Below, one piece after another: positions 20,270 through 30,127 of a DNA stretch of 64,000 nucleotides. The notes under the pieces are model-generated. The model saw only the letters and a program-made list of their open reading frames with translations. It searched no databases and was not told the DNA's origin. The number at the start of each line of letters is the position of its first letter. Positions within the stretch are counted from its first letter, which is position 1. This DNA comes from an uncultured Acetobacteraceae bacterium (GTDB lineage Bacteria; Pseudomonadota; Alphaproteobacteria; Acetobacterales; Acetobacteraceae): the NCBI GenBank assembly GCA_946476985.1, contig CAMKWS010000003.1, forward strand, positions 1 to 64,000. The letters run 5' to 3'. Position numbers and translations under genes: made by a program.

Positions 20270-21514
20270 ATGGCCACCTCATCCTTCACACATGAGCAAC
20301 TATTAGACCGCTTAGCCGAGGTCGCCGTCCGCACCGGCGTAAACATCACCTCAGGCCAACAGCTCGTTATCACAGCAGGGCTGGAGGCTGTGCCCCTCAT
20401 CCGCCGTATTACCGAGCATGCTTACAAAGCAGGGGCATCTTTAGTCACGACACTCTATCATGATGATGAAACAACTCTGGCTCGTTTCATCCATGGGCAT
20501 GAAGAGAGTTTTGATACAGCCTCCACATGGCTCTCTAACGGTATGGCTGAAGCCTTCCGTAACGGGGCAGCTCGTATGGCTATTACGGGCGGCAACCCCA
20601 CCTTACTTAAAAACCAAAACCCCAAACGAATCGCTCGCGCCAGCAAAGCCTCCGCAGCAGCAAGCCGCCCTGCGATGGAGCTCATTACCCAGTTCAGCAT
20701 CAATTGGAACATCGTTGCCTGTGCCACGCCAGAATGGGCACAACAGATATTCCCCGACCTCTCCGCAGAGGATGCCCTCGCTGCGTTATGGAAAGGTATC
20801 TTCCAAGCCTCACGCGTTGACGTCGCAGACCCTGTCGCCGCATGGGCTGAGCATAACCGCACCCTTCATGCACGTGCCGCTATGCTCAACGAACAACGCT
20901 TTGACGCTCTCCATTTCACAGGCCCCGGCACCGACCTCACAGTCGGCCTAGCTGATGGGCATCTCTGGACAGGTGGCGCAGAAGAGGCTGGCAATGGTGT
21001 CGTCTGCAACCCCAATATTCCAACAGAAGAAGTCTTCACCACCCCGCATTGCGCACGGGTAGAAGGTACCGTCTCCAGCACAAAGCCACTCTTCCACCAG
21101 GGCTCTCTCATTGACGGCATCCAAGTACGATTTGAAAAAGGCCGCATTGTCGAGGCCCACGCTGAAAAGGGCGAAGATGTCCTACAGCGTATTCTGGAAA
21201 GCGATGAAGGGGCTCGCCGCATTGGAGAAGTCGCCCTTGTGCCACATTCATCCCCTATTTCACAAAGCGGAATTCTGTATCGCAATACCCTCTTTGATGA
21301 AAATGCTGCCTGCCATATCGCCCTTGGCCAAGCCTACACCAGCTGCATGACCGATATTGAAGGGCTGAGCGAAGAAGAGCTCATCGCACGCGGAGCAAAT
21401 CATTCCATCATTCATATCGATTGGATGATTGGCTCTGATAAAATTGACATTGATGGCCTCAAAGACGGTGCCCGCCACCCCCTCATGCGTGCTGGCGAAT
21501 GGGTAAAAGACTAA
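20270..21514 (+). CDS. M29-family (AmpS/PepS-like) aminopeptidase
   Basis: FTGPGTDLTVGLADGHLWTGGAEEAGNGVVCNPNIPTEEVFTTPH..VEGTVSSTKPL; final HIDWMIGSDKIDIDG. Confidence 0.92.
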   Translation: MATSSFTHEQLLDRLAEVAVRTGVNITSGQQLVITAGLEAVPLIRRITEHAYKAGASLVTTLYHDDETTLARFIHGHEESFDTASTWLSNGMAEAFRNGAARMAITGGNPTLLKNQNPKRIARASKASAAASRPAMELITQFSINWNIVACATPEWAQQIFPDLSAEDALAALWKGIFQASRVDVADPVAAWAEHNRTLHARAAMLNEQRFDALHFTGPGTDLTVGLADGHLWTGGAEEAGNGVVCNPNIPTEEVFTTPHCARVEGTVSSTKPLFHQGSLIDGIQVRFEKGRIVEAHAEKGEDVLQRILESDEGARRIGEVALVPHSSPISQSGILYRNTLFDENAACHIALGQAYTSCMTDIEGLSEEELIARGANHSIIHIDWMIGSDKIDIDGLKDGARHPLMRAGEWVKD

Positions 21515-21519
21515 TAGAT

Positions 21520-21963
21520 ATGGCAATCACGCTAAACCCTGAGCACCTTCCTAAACTAGATATCGTAGCACTTGCTCAGTCGGGACATATTGTCCGGGCT
21601 GAGCGAGACACCGCCGAAGGTGGAGTTCCTGTTTTTCTGACAAAAGAAGGCTGGGACGAGCTCGTACTACAGCATCGTAAGCAAAGTAACGAGCCGATAG
21701 AGCAAACAGCTAGCCACCTATTACCCGCCTTAGAGAAAATATCTGCTCGTATTCTAGCCGAAGCCGCTCGTGCTACTGAAACGCAAAAGCAAGAACATGC
21801 TGCGTTATTTACATTAGAGACAGATCTCTTCCCCAGCTCGCCCCAAACTCGCCTTGTACTCGTCGCAGATAAAACGCACCCTGTTGTATGCGCTCTGCTC
21901 GGCACTCTAGCTCAAATCACACTGCTACTGGCAAGCCACAACACCACAATGGGTGAAGCCTAA
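21520..21963 (+). CDS. Uncharacterised protein
   Basis: ORF begins 5 nt after the M29 peptidase stop; coupled and co-directional; no family recognised. Confidence 0.65.
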   Translation: MAITLNPEHLPKLDIVALAQSGHIVRAERDTAEGGVPVFLTKEGWDELVLQHRKQSNEPIEQTASHLLPALEKISARILAEAARATETQKQEHAALFTLETDLFPSSPQTRLVLVADKTHPVVCALLGTLAQITLLLASHNTTMGEA

Positions 21964-22665
21964 CTGCTCATACGTCCTCCCCCGTTATCAGGGGAGGATC
22001 ATATGCACTGACATACCTATCCACGCTTAAAATCTATATTTCTTCATATCTTCCTTTGCCCACGAAAAAGCCGCTGCCTCCGCTCAATCCTCCAAACTAT
22101 ACTTGGAAAGAGCATGACCTCTGAATGTTTAACTTCAGATAAAGGAATAAGGCGTCGCGCACCCTTCTCCCAAAAAAATTCTACGATTCGAGACAAGAGA
22201 TATGAGCGTGAATGGTTAAAATCTAACAAAAACTTATCTTAAACTTAAAAAAGTGTTATCAAAATTTACGAAAATAGGCACATCACGTATAGATGATATT
22301 TAATAATATACGGTTCATTACCTTTATTAAGTATCACTTACACAACTATTTTTTATTAGTAACAAATTAATGATAAAATTAAATTAATTTTTACGTCAAT
22401 TAATCAAAATAATGATTAAATATAAAAAAAATTAAATATAAACAAAAAAATTAATAATATCATAATTATTCAATATATGTTCAAAACATACAAAATAAAC
22501 CCTAAGTATGACATAAAAAAAGCCACATAAAAACACAAAAGCGCCACAAAGTATCAAAAGAATATAACATACCTTTGGTTGTATAAATTACTCAAAAAAC
22601 AATCACAGGTTGCATTTATCTGAAAGAAATTTTCTAATCATGCTCCGATTAAGGGAGTTGGAATT

Positions 22666-23430
22666 ATGCGTATCCTCATCGCTGATAACGACAGCGCCAC
22701 AACTGATTATCTCGTAAAAGTACTAACCAAGTACTCTTACACAGTGGACCACGTAAAAACGGCCAAAGATGCTGTCGATATGTTTAAGCACTATGAGTAT
22801 GACCTATTCATTACTGAATTATCATTCCCTGATATGATGGGGGACGATGTCATTCGGCAAATCAGAAGAGCCCAAATTTCGACACCAATTATGGTCATCT
22901 CTCACAGGACAGATCCCCATACAAAGGTGGCGGCTTTTTCTGCTGGAGCAGATGATTACGTCACAAAACCATTCGACATCAATGAAGCTCAGGCACGTAT
23001 CCAGGCTCTCACCCGCCGTGCCTATGGTATCTCTGAACCTCGCTTACGCGTTGGACCATTAGAGCTCGACCTAGAAAGCCGCATGGTTAGCATTAACGGG
23101 CACTTCCTCCAACTAACGAGTAAGGAATACTCTATCCTAGAGCTCCTTCTCCTTCGCAAAGGGGCTGTGCTTACAAAGGATATGTTCCTCAATCATCTCT
23201 ATGGCGGCATTGACGAGCCTGAGATGAAAATCATTGATGTGTTCATTTGTAAACTACGCCGTAAATTACAACGCTACGGTGCAGACCAAATGATCACAAC
23301 TGTATGGGGCCGTGGATATATTTTACAGGAGCCCGCAACAGTTAACAACAATACACCACTACCGGACAACCAACAGCCTCTTACGGTTCCCCCTACAGGG
23401 GCGCCAGCGCCTCTCCAGCAAGCCGGTTAA
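22666..23430 (+). CDS. ctrA: CtrA-like OmpR-family response regulator with Glu at the phospho-acceptor position
   Basis: C-terminal LTSKEYSILELLLLRKGAVLTKDMFLNHLYGGIDEPEMKIIDVFICKLRRKLQ..TVWGRGYIL is diagnostic of CtrA. Receiver has E51 (GAA at 22816-22818) in DLFITELSFPDMMG. Confidence 0.87.
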   Translation: MRILIADNDSATTDYLVKVLTKYSYTVDHVKTAKDAVDMFKHYEYDLFITELSFPDMMGDDVIRQIRRAQISTPIMVISHRTDPHTKVAAFSAGADDYVTKPFDINEAQARIQALTRRAYGISEPRLRVGPLELDLESRMVSINGHFLQLTSKEYSILELLLLRKGAVLTKDMFLNHLYGGIDEPEMKIIDVFICKLRRKLQRYGADQMITTVWGRGYILQEPATVNNNTPLPDNQQPLTVPPTGAPAPLQQAG

Positions 23431-23446
23431 ATATGTCTTGATCAAG

Positions 23447-23485
23447 ATATCCCCTCAGCCCATGGACACATGGCTGAGGGGATAT
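23447..23485. terminator. Hairpin between the convergent ctrA-like gene and glmM, possible bidirectional terminator
   Basis: ATATCCCCTCAGCC(c)ATGgacaCATGGCTGAGGGGATAT, long stem with one bulge. Confidence 0.6.
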
Positions 23486-23505
23486 AAATTTAAAAGAACC
23501 ACACT

Positions 23506-24888
23506 CTAATGAGCCATTTCACCAATGCGCTCACTTACATAATCCACAACCTCTTGAACAAGCTCTTCATCCTGCGCCTCAACCATGACACGGATCAAAG
23601 GTTCCGTACCACTTGCGCGCAAGACAAGTCGGCCTTTGTCGCCCAATCGTTCTTCTGCCCACTCTACAACCTCACTTAAAGCGGGGTTCTTCATGGGACT
23701 TTCACCCTTATAAGGCACATTCTTCAGGAGCTGTGGATATGGCTCAAACAAGGAAAAGAGCTGGCTTGCAGGCTGCTCAGCTTCTACTAAAGCTGCCAAC
23801 ACCTGCAACGCAGCTAACAGCCCATCGCCCGTAGTTGCATAGTCAGAAAGCACCATATGCCCTGACTGCTCGCCACCTAAGTTCCCCCCCGTCTCACGCA
23901 TACGCTCGACAACGTAACGGTCTCCTACAGCGGTGCGATAAAGGCTTAACCCCTGCGTCTGCAAATATTTCTCTAGCCCAATGTTAGACATCACAGTTGC
24001 GACAACTTCGGTCCCGTGCAAGCGGCCAAGACGTTTCCACAAAGTTGCAATTAGGGCCAATATTTGATCCCCGTCTACAATACGCCCCGTTTCATCTACA
24101 ATCAGCAAACGGTCCGCATCACCATCAAGGGCGATCCCACAATCAGCGCCATGCTGCTTTACAGCCTCCTGCAGCGCCTGTGGGTGCGTTGAGCCAACAC
24201 CATCATTAATATTCAATCCATCTGGTGCGGTACCGATGCTCACCACATCTGCCCCTAGCTCCCACAAAGCCGCTGGAGCAACACGGTAGGCTGAGCCATG
24301 AGCACAATCGAGCACGATCTTCAGGCCATCCAACCGTAACCCTCTTGGAAAAGAGGATTTTACACTTTCAATATACCGTCCTGCAGCATCATTCAGTCGA
24401 GAAGCTCGACCAATTTTTTCCGGTGATGCTAAACGCCCTGTGAGATCTTCTCCCATCAGAGCCTCAATCTCCATTTCCACGGCATCAGAAAGCTTAAAGC
24501 CATCCGGCCCAAAAAGCTTAATACCATTATCCGTGAAAGGATTATGCGATGCTGAAATCATCACGCCGAGGTCAGCCCTCAAAGAATGTGTTAGCAAAGC
24601 AACCGCAGGCGTTGGCAATGGCCCCACCAGCACAACATCAACCCCTGCCGCCAAGAAACCAGAGACCAGCGCACACTCAATCATATAACCAGAAAGACGT
24701 GTATCTTTCCCCAAAACAACCGTATGACGATGTGTACGACCTGCATCATTTTGCTTACAGAAATATAATCCAGCCGCTTGGCCTAGCTTCTGAGCAATTT
24801 CAACGGTCATGGGTGCGGTATTCGCAGTGCCACGTATTCCATCAGTCCCGAAAAACATCCGTCTGCTGGCCATGGCTCTCTTCCTCAT
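23506..24888 (-). CDS. glmM: Phosphoglucosamine mutase
   Basis: [59 protein letters not shown]. Confidence 0.96.
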   Translation of the reverse strand: MRKRAMASRRMFFGTDGIRGTANTAPMTVEIAQKLGQAAGLYFCKQNDAGRTHRHTVVLGKDTRLSGYMIECALVSGFLAAGVDVVLVGPLPTPAVALLTHSLRADLGVMISASHNPFTDNGIKLFGPDGFKLSDAVEMEIEALMGEDLTGRLASPEKIGRASRLNDAAGRYIESVKSSFPRGLRLDGLKIVLDCAHGSAYRVAPAALWELGADVVSIGTAPDGLNINDGVGSTHPQALQEAVKQHGADCGIALDGDADRLLIVDETGRIVDGDQILALIATLWKRLGRLHGTEVVATVMSNIGLEKYLQTQGLSLYRTAVGDRYVVERMRETGGNLGGEQSGHMVLSDYATTGDGLLAALQVLAALVEAEQPASQLFSLFEPYPQLLKNVPYKGESPMKNPALSEVVEWAEERLGDKGRLVLRASGTEPLIRVMVEAQDEELVQEVVDYVSERIGEMAH

Positions 24889-24999
24889 CCGTCCTCTACG
24901 CTATCCCAAATGCCATACAACCGACATCTTGGATCAACCTTACACATATTGGTGAGGTCTCTAATGTCAGTCCTCCCTCAAATACGCAAGTAAATCATA

Positions 25000-25039
25000 A
25001 AAAATGGGTGTATGTGACACTCCACATACACCCATTTTT
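25000..25039 (-). terminator. Terminator downstream of ftsH
   Basis: AAAAATGGGTGTATGTG-acactc-CACATACACCCATTTTT, perfect 17-bp stem. Confidence 0.75.
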
Positions 25040-25074
25040 CTGTGAGGAACTGAGATACTAACGGCTACCTAGCC

Positions 25075-27012
25075 TTATACAGGTTGCGGCATAGCTCCTT
25101 CAGTTTCAGCTAAACGCTGCTCTCCTCCTGATGAAGGTACAGAGGGACGTCGCCCATTAAAGGAGTGCTCCCCTTCATCTTGGCGGCCAAGTGGCTCACC
25201 ACGAATCACACGCCCTACTTCCTCACCCGTCAGCGTCTCATACTCTAACAAAGCTTCTGCAAGACGATGGAGCTCATCTAAATGAGTAAGAGCAAGATGG
25301 CGACACGTTGCATAAGCTTCATCTACAAGCTTACGAATTTCCTGATCCACCTCACGGCATGTCTGGCCAGACATTTTCTCAGGGTCATCATACGCCACCA
25401 TACCAAGGCGATCACTCATGCCCCAACGGGTAACCATATTACGTGCAAGATCTGTCGCTTGCTTAATATCCCCCGAAGCACCAGCACTAACTTCGTTATG
25501 ACCGAAGATCACCTCTTCACCCACACGTCCCCCCATGGCGATGACTAAGCGAGCCAAACACCATTTGCGATTATAGGACATGTTATCCTTCTCTGGCAGG
25601 TTCATCACCATACCAAGAGCTTGCCCGCGTGGAATGATCGTCGCTTTATGAATAGGGTCTGAACCCGGCGTATAATAAGACGCCAGAGCATGACCGCCCT
25701 CATGATACGCTGTCATACGCTTTTCATCTTCACTCATCACGAGTGAACGACGCTCAGCACCCATCATGACCTTATCTTTGGCCTCTTCAAACTGTGCCAT
25801 GGTCACAGTCCGCCCGCCTTGGCGAGCCGCAAAGAGCGCAGCTTCATTTACAAGATTAGCAAGATCAGCCCCAGAGAAACCCGGCGTGCCTCGTGCAATC
25901 ACCCGTGGGTTTACATCAGATGAAAGAGGCAGCTTCTTCATATGTACCTGAAGAATCTTTTCACGCCCGCCAACATCTGGGTTGGGCACAACCACTTGGC
26001 GATCAAACCGACCAGGGCGCAGTAAAGCCGGGTCCAGTACGTCCGGACGGTTCGTTGCAGCAATGAGGATAACCCCCTCATTACTATCAAAACCATCCAT
26101 TTCAACGAGCATCTGGTTAAGTGTTTGCTCACGCTCGTCATTACCACCGCCAAGGCCCATACCACGATGGCGGCCTACAGCATCGATCTCATCAATAAAG
26201 ATAATGCAAGGGGCGTTCTTCTTGCCTTGCTCAAACATATCGCGCACGCGTGAAGCACCTACACCCACGAACATCTCAACGAAGTCAGAACCTGAGATGC
26301 TGAAGAAAGGCACATTAGCCTCACCCGCAACAGCCCGAGCAAGCAATGTCTTACCCGTACCCGGTGGGCCAACCAGCAAAACCCCCTTCGGAATTTTACC
26401 GCCCAAACGAGTGAATTTTTGAGGATCTTTTAGGAAGTCGACAATCTCTTCTAGCTCTTCTTTGGATTCATCAATCCCTGCAACATCAGCAAAAGTGACA
26501 CGGCCTTTTTTCTCCGTCATCATCTTTGCACGAGACTTCCCAAAGCTCATCGCCCCACGGCCCGCGCCACCATTTTGCATCTGACGGAAGACCATAAAGC
26601 CGAGGCCCAACATCAGAACTATTGGCAAATAAGCTGCAATATAGCGCAGAATTGGATTATCATCATTCTGTGGTGGATGTGCTGTGACCTCTACCCCAGC
26701 AGATGTTAACCGCGGCACTAATGCAGGGTCAGACGGTGCATAAGTCTCGAAGGACGTGCCATTGGTTAACACGCCAGAGATATTCTGATCCCGGATCGTA
26801 ACAGAACGCACTTCGTGCTTATCTACATCATGCACGAAATCAGAATAAGCAATCTGTTGGATAGCCTTATGGTTGCCCCCCGGCTGGAACGCCGTCAGCA
26901 CTCCAATGGCCGCCAGAACTATGACCACCCAGATCGCAACATTACGGCCAATGTTGTTCATCTTTCTCAGAACCTCATGAAATCGGTCATGTGGAAAAGC
27001 TCCACACCACAC
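25075..27012 (-). CDS. ftsH: ATP-dependent zinc metalloprotease FtsH (true start perhaps MNNIGRN at 26961)
   Basis: [57 protein letters not shown]. Confidence 0.97.
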   Translation of the reverse strand: MWCGAFPHDRFHEVLRKMNNIGRNVAIWVVIVLAAIGVLTAFQPGGNHKAIQQIAYSDFVHDVDKHEVRSVTIRDQNISGVLTNGTSFETYAPSDPALVPRLTSAGVEVTAHPPQNDDNPILRYIAAYLPIVLMLGLGFMVFRQMQNGGAGRGAMSFGKSRAKMMTEKKGRVTFADVAGIDESKEELEEIVDFLKDPQKFTRLGGKIPKGVLLVGPPGTGKTLLARAVAGEANVPFFSISGSDFVEMFVGVGASRVRDMFEQGKKNAPCIIFIDEIDAVGRHRGMGLGGGNDEREQTLNQMLVEMDGFDSNEGVILIAATNRPDVLDPALLRPGRFDRQVVVPNPDVGGREKILQVHMKKLPLSSDVNPRVIARGTPGFSGADLANLVNEAALFAARQGGRTVTMAQFEEAKDKVMMGAERRSLVMSEDEKRMTAYHEGGHALASYYTPGSDPIHKATIIPRGQALGMVMNLPEKDNMSYNRKWCLARLVIAMGGRVGEEVIFGHNEVSAGASGDIKQATDLARNMVTRWGMSDRLGMVAYDDPEKMSGQTCREVDQEIRKLVDEAYATCRHLALTHLDELHRLAEALLEYETLTGEEVGRVIRGEPLGRQDEGEHSFNGRRPSVPSSGGEQRLAETEGAMPQPV

Positions 27013-27125
27013 ATTTGTTCTCTGTAAGATAGGTATTTCTACTCATGTTCCTAGCCCCAACAGGACAGAAAGCTATAAAAAAACATCTTATGCCTAAAAT
27101 TATTCCCCTAAACAGCGTCTACTTC

Positions 27126-28430
27126 CTAATATAAACGTCCCCCAACGGCAGGCTCTCCTGCATCCCAAACCAATGCACATCGAGTGATATCCTCTTTTAC
27201 GCCACGCACGCCTTCTGGGACTGCCACCACCCTGCCCTCAACCCATAAAGCAGGCAAAGATGGCAACACACAGGCCGCAACAGAACGCCCTACCCGTATA
27301 TGTCGAGCGTAATCTCCCAAAGCGGCAATTTTCGCATAGGAAGCGTCTTCGCCTAAATAACGCCACCGCCCATCCCAACGAACCCCATGATAAGCAGGCA
27401 CCGCTGGTGAGAACGCTCGAGACTCTCTATAGAGCCGCCAACCAGCCTGCTTACCATGCAACGGCACCAAACAAGTACGCCCTAACGAGCCCCCCGCTGC
27501 CTCAAAGAGAGCTTCTAAAGCGCTCCTTGTTGGAAGATATTCATGACCTCCCACCAGACGCACCAACCGCCCTAATAGCTCTATCCGTATTTTTTTAGGC
27601 AGATCAGAAACACGCTTAACGCCTCTTCTCTCCTCGCCTCCTAGTAGAAATGCCTCTCTTTCCACCTCACCGAAGAAACCAGGCAATAATTTCACCCATC
27701 CTTCCGGTTGCCATTCTACATATGAGGACATCAGCCAGGCGAGCTGCTCCTCCTCCACCATTTGGGATTGCACAGCCTGCTGGCGCAAAACACGCATCTC
27801 CCGCCTTTGAAAAGGCTCTAAATCCTGCCGTACACGCACACGTTGGAAGCGACGATTCTGATTTGAAGGATCCTCACACCAGTTCACCCCCGCCTCCAGC
27901 AATGTTGCTCGCAGCCGCTGAGGAGGAATTGTCAATAAAGGCCGCATAACCGTGATACGCCCTCGCACAATTTTACGAGCGATACCGCACAATCCACGCT
28001 GCCCACTACCTCTCTCATGACGCATCCAGAGTGTTTCATCTTGGTCAGCCTGATGGTGCCCTACCAACAGGATTGAGCCCCCAGCCTTTACACTCGCAGC
28101 CTCTAAAATATCAAAACGAGCAACCCTCGCTTGCTCTTGCAGCCCTCCCGCTGCAAGAGGCCCCAATGTAAGAAGGCGAGACGCAATACCTAAATCTGCC
28201 AGACGCTGGCACGTTACCTGAGCCTCTTCCGCAGATTCTGCCCTCAAGGCATGATCTACTACCAAAGCAATAACATGCTGCCGCCATTGCCGTGCGAGAA
28301 AGGCCAATGCCATGGAATCAGCCCCCCCCGAAACCGCTATTAGAATAGGCTGAGTGGCACAATCTGGCCCAAGTGGTCCGAGCCCTTCCATAAGGGCGAC
28401 AAACTCAGACCTTGTTACTGCAGAAGCCAC
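27126..28430 (-). CDS. tilS: tRNA(Ile)-lysidine synthetase
   Basis: PILIAVSGGADSMALAFLARQW; LVGHHQADQDETLWMRHERGSGQRGLCGI. Confidence 0.92.
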   Translation of the reverse strand: MASAVTRSEFVALMEGLGPLGPDCATQPILIAVSGGADSMALAFLARQWRQHVIALVVDHALRAESAEEAQVTCQRLADLGIASRLLTLGPLAAGGLQEQARVARFDILEAASVKAGGSILLVGHHQADQDETLWMRHERGSGQRGLCGIARKIVRGRITVMRPLLTIPPQRLRATLLEAGVNWCEDPSNQNRRFQRVRVRQDLEPFQRREMRVLRQQAVQSQMVEEEQLAWLMSSYVEWQPEGWVKLLPGFFGEVEREAFLLGGEERRGVKRVSDLPKKIRIELLGRLVRLVGGHEYLPTRSALEALFEAAGGSLGRTCLVPLHGKQAGWRLYRESRAFSPAVPAYHGVRWDGRWRYLGEDASYAKIAALGDYARHIRVGRSVAACVLPSLPALWVEGRVVAVPEGVRGVKEDITRCALVWDAGEPAVGGRLY

Positions 28431-28447
28431 CTCTATATCCGCGCTTC

Positions 28448-29464
28448 TTATCGGCAGGACGCCCGCTCACGAAAGATCTTCTCAGATGCTTTCACCCGAG
28501 ATGAAGCTTTAGGAAATTCCTTCGTTAAACGCTGCAATGCCTCACAAGCTGCAGATTTATTCCCGAGAGCCAACATTGAGGCTGACACACCCAAAAGAGC
28601 TTCCGGCGCACGTGAAGATTCCGGATTACGGCTATAAACATCATAATAAGTTAACGCCGCATTCTTATACGCCTTCTGCCCCGCTAATGCCTGAGCTAGC
28701 AAAAACTGGGCTTCTATTTTGCTCCACGTGCCCTGCGCTATTTTAAGAGCCTTGTGGGCATATATATCTGCTTCTTTATAGCGTTGATTTTTCAACGCAT
28801 TACGCCCTGCCTGTAAGGCTTCCTCTTGCTCATGCGTTGACGTAGATCGCGCTTTAGCGGGGGCAGATGGTACAGGTTTTGTTTCAGCCTTTGCCGCACT
28901 CGCCGCTGCCGCCTGGCGTGCGTTATTCTCCATCGTGAACTGCAAATCCGCCAGCTGCTTATTCATCGCCGCCATATTTTGCTGCATTTGGTTATTTAAC
29001 AGATCAATCTGCCCATGCATCTCGCGCACTTGGCCTTCAAGCTCATTCACACGCAGCAACAACCGCGCTACCAGCCCCTTATCTGCTCCACTTTGCCCCG
29101 CCACAGCGGCAGAAGCCGGAGGAGCTAAAGATACAGCACCAGATGATGACGTATCATCCCCCTCATCCACAGCGTCTGTATCACTTCCCAAATCGGAAGA
29201 ACGTAAATGCTTTTGAGCTAATGCTTGATGGCGCTGCATAATCTCTTCACGGGTAAACCCATCATCAGCACCTGCTACATGAGACCATAACAAACCAACA
29301 GGAAGCACCACACTGCCAAATATCGCTCCCATATGCAGAGATCTAAAGAGACACGAAAATTTAGCAGAACAAAGCATGACCTCACCCCTAATCGGATAAG
29401 CTAACAAAACAACAGAAAGCCGAGCTGAGAACCTCCCCAGCCCGACCTTCCTAAACAAAGGCAA
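28448..29464 (-). CDS. cpoB: Tol-Pal system protein CpoB/YbgF (start uncertain)
   Basis: Signal-like segment, coiled coil, then TPR repeats; located between pal and tilS. Confidence 0.82.
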   Translation of the reverse strand: MPLFRKVGLGRFSARLSVVLLAYPIRGEVMLCSAKFSCLFRSLHMGAIFGSVVLPVGLLWSHVAGADDGFTREEIMQRHQALAQKHLRSSDLGSDTDAVDEGDDTSSSGAVSLAPPASAAVAGQSGADKGLVARLLLRVNELEGQVREMHGQIDLLNNQMQQNMAAMNKQLADLQFTMENNARQAAAASAAKAETKPVPSAPAKARSTSTHEQEEALQAGRNALKNQRYKEADIYAHKALKIAQGTWSKIEAQFLLAQALAGQKAYKNAALTYYDVYSRNPESSRAPEALLGVSASMLALGNKSAACEALQRLTKEFPKASSRVKASEKIFRERASCR

Positions 29465-29512
29465 TTATATCAGCCTTCACAATATCCCCTCGCCATAAGG
29501 GGCTATGCGCTT

Positions 29513-29989
29513 TTAGCGAATAGATGTAATGGCATTACGGTTCTGTGCCCAAGCCTCTGGTGTATCTCCATCCGCTGTTGGACGATCTTTCCCGTAAGAA
29601 ATCGTTTGGATTCGCTGCGCTGAGACACCTTTGGCCTCTAAATATTCACGCACAGCATTTGCACGACGCTGCCCCAGAGCAATGTTATATTCCTCTGTGC
29701 CACGATCATCACAATTCCCAGCAATCAGCACATTTACCTTTGGGTAACGTGCCAACCAAGTGGCCTGTTGGTCCAACGTAGCACGGCTGCTGACGCTCAA
29801 CTCATTTTTATCCAGCTCAAAGAATACACGATCCCCAGCAGAGGCAATCAAATCATTCTGACTACCGGGCACCAACTTCGCCACAGGCTGCAAATTCTGT
29901 ATCTCATCAGTATTCTGCGCACCACTACATGCCGCAAGAGCACAGACCATCCCTAGAGCACCCAAAACTTTTAGCTTCATAAAAACCAC
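29513..29989 (-). CDS. pal: Peptidoglycan-associated lipoprotein
   Basis: Lipobox LAAC; OmpA-like VLIAGNCDDRGTEEYNIALGQRRANAVREYLEAKGV. Confidence 0.95.
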   Translation of the reverse strand: MVFMKLKVLGALGMVCALAACSGAQNTDEIQNLQPVAKLVPGSQNDLIASAGDRVFFELDKNELSVSSRATLDQQATWLARYPKVNVLIAGNCDDRGTEEYNIALGQRRANAVREYLEAKGVSAQRIQTISYGKDRPTADGDTPEAWAQNRNAITSIR

Positions 29990-30127
29990 CTATCCCCACC
30001 AAACCCTCACGGGCAATTTATCTCTATATCCCTGCTCTACCAGGATGTTAGCATCTAACTGTGGCGAAACGGTATCATGCTAAAGTCCAGCTGTCTCGGT
30101 GAAAATAATATCCACCAGGATATATTT

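Noticed and set aside
22367-22454. Canonical CtrA boxes (TTAA-N7-TTAA) upstream of the CtrA-like gene
   Set aside because: Measured gaps are 8, 12 and 16 nt, not 7; retained only as a periodicity observation.
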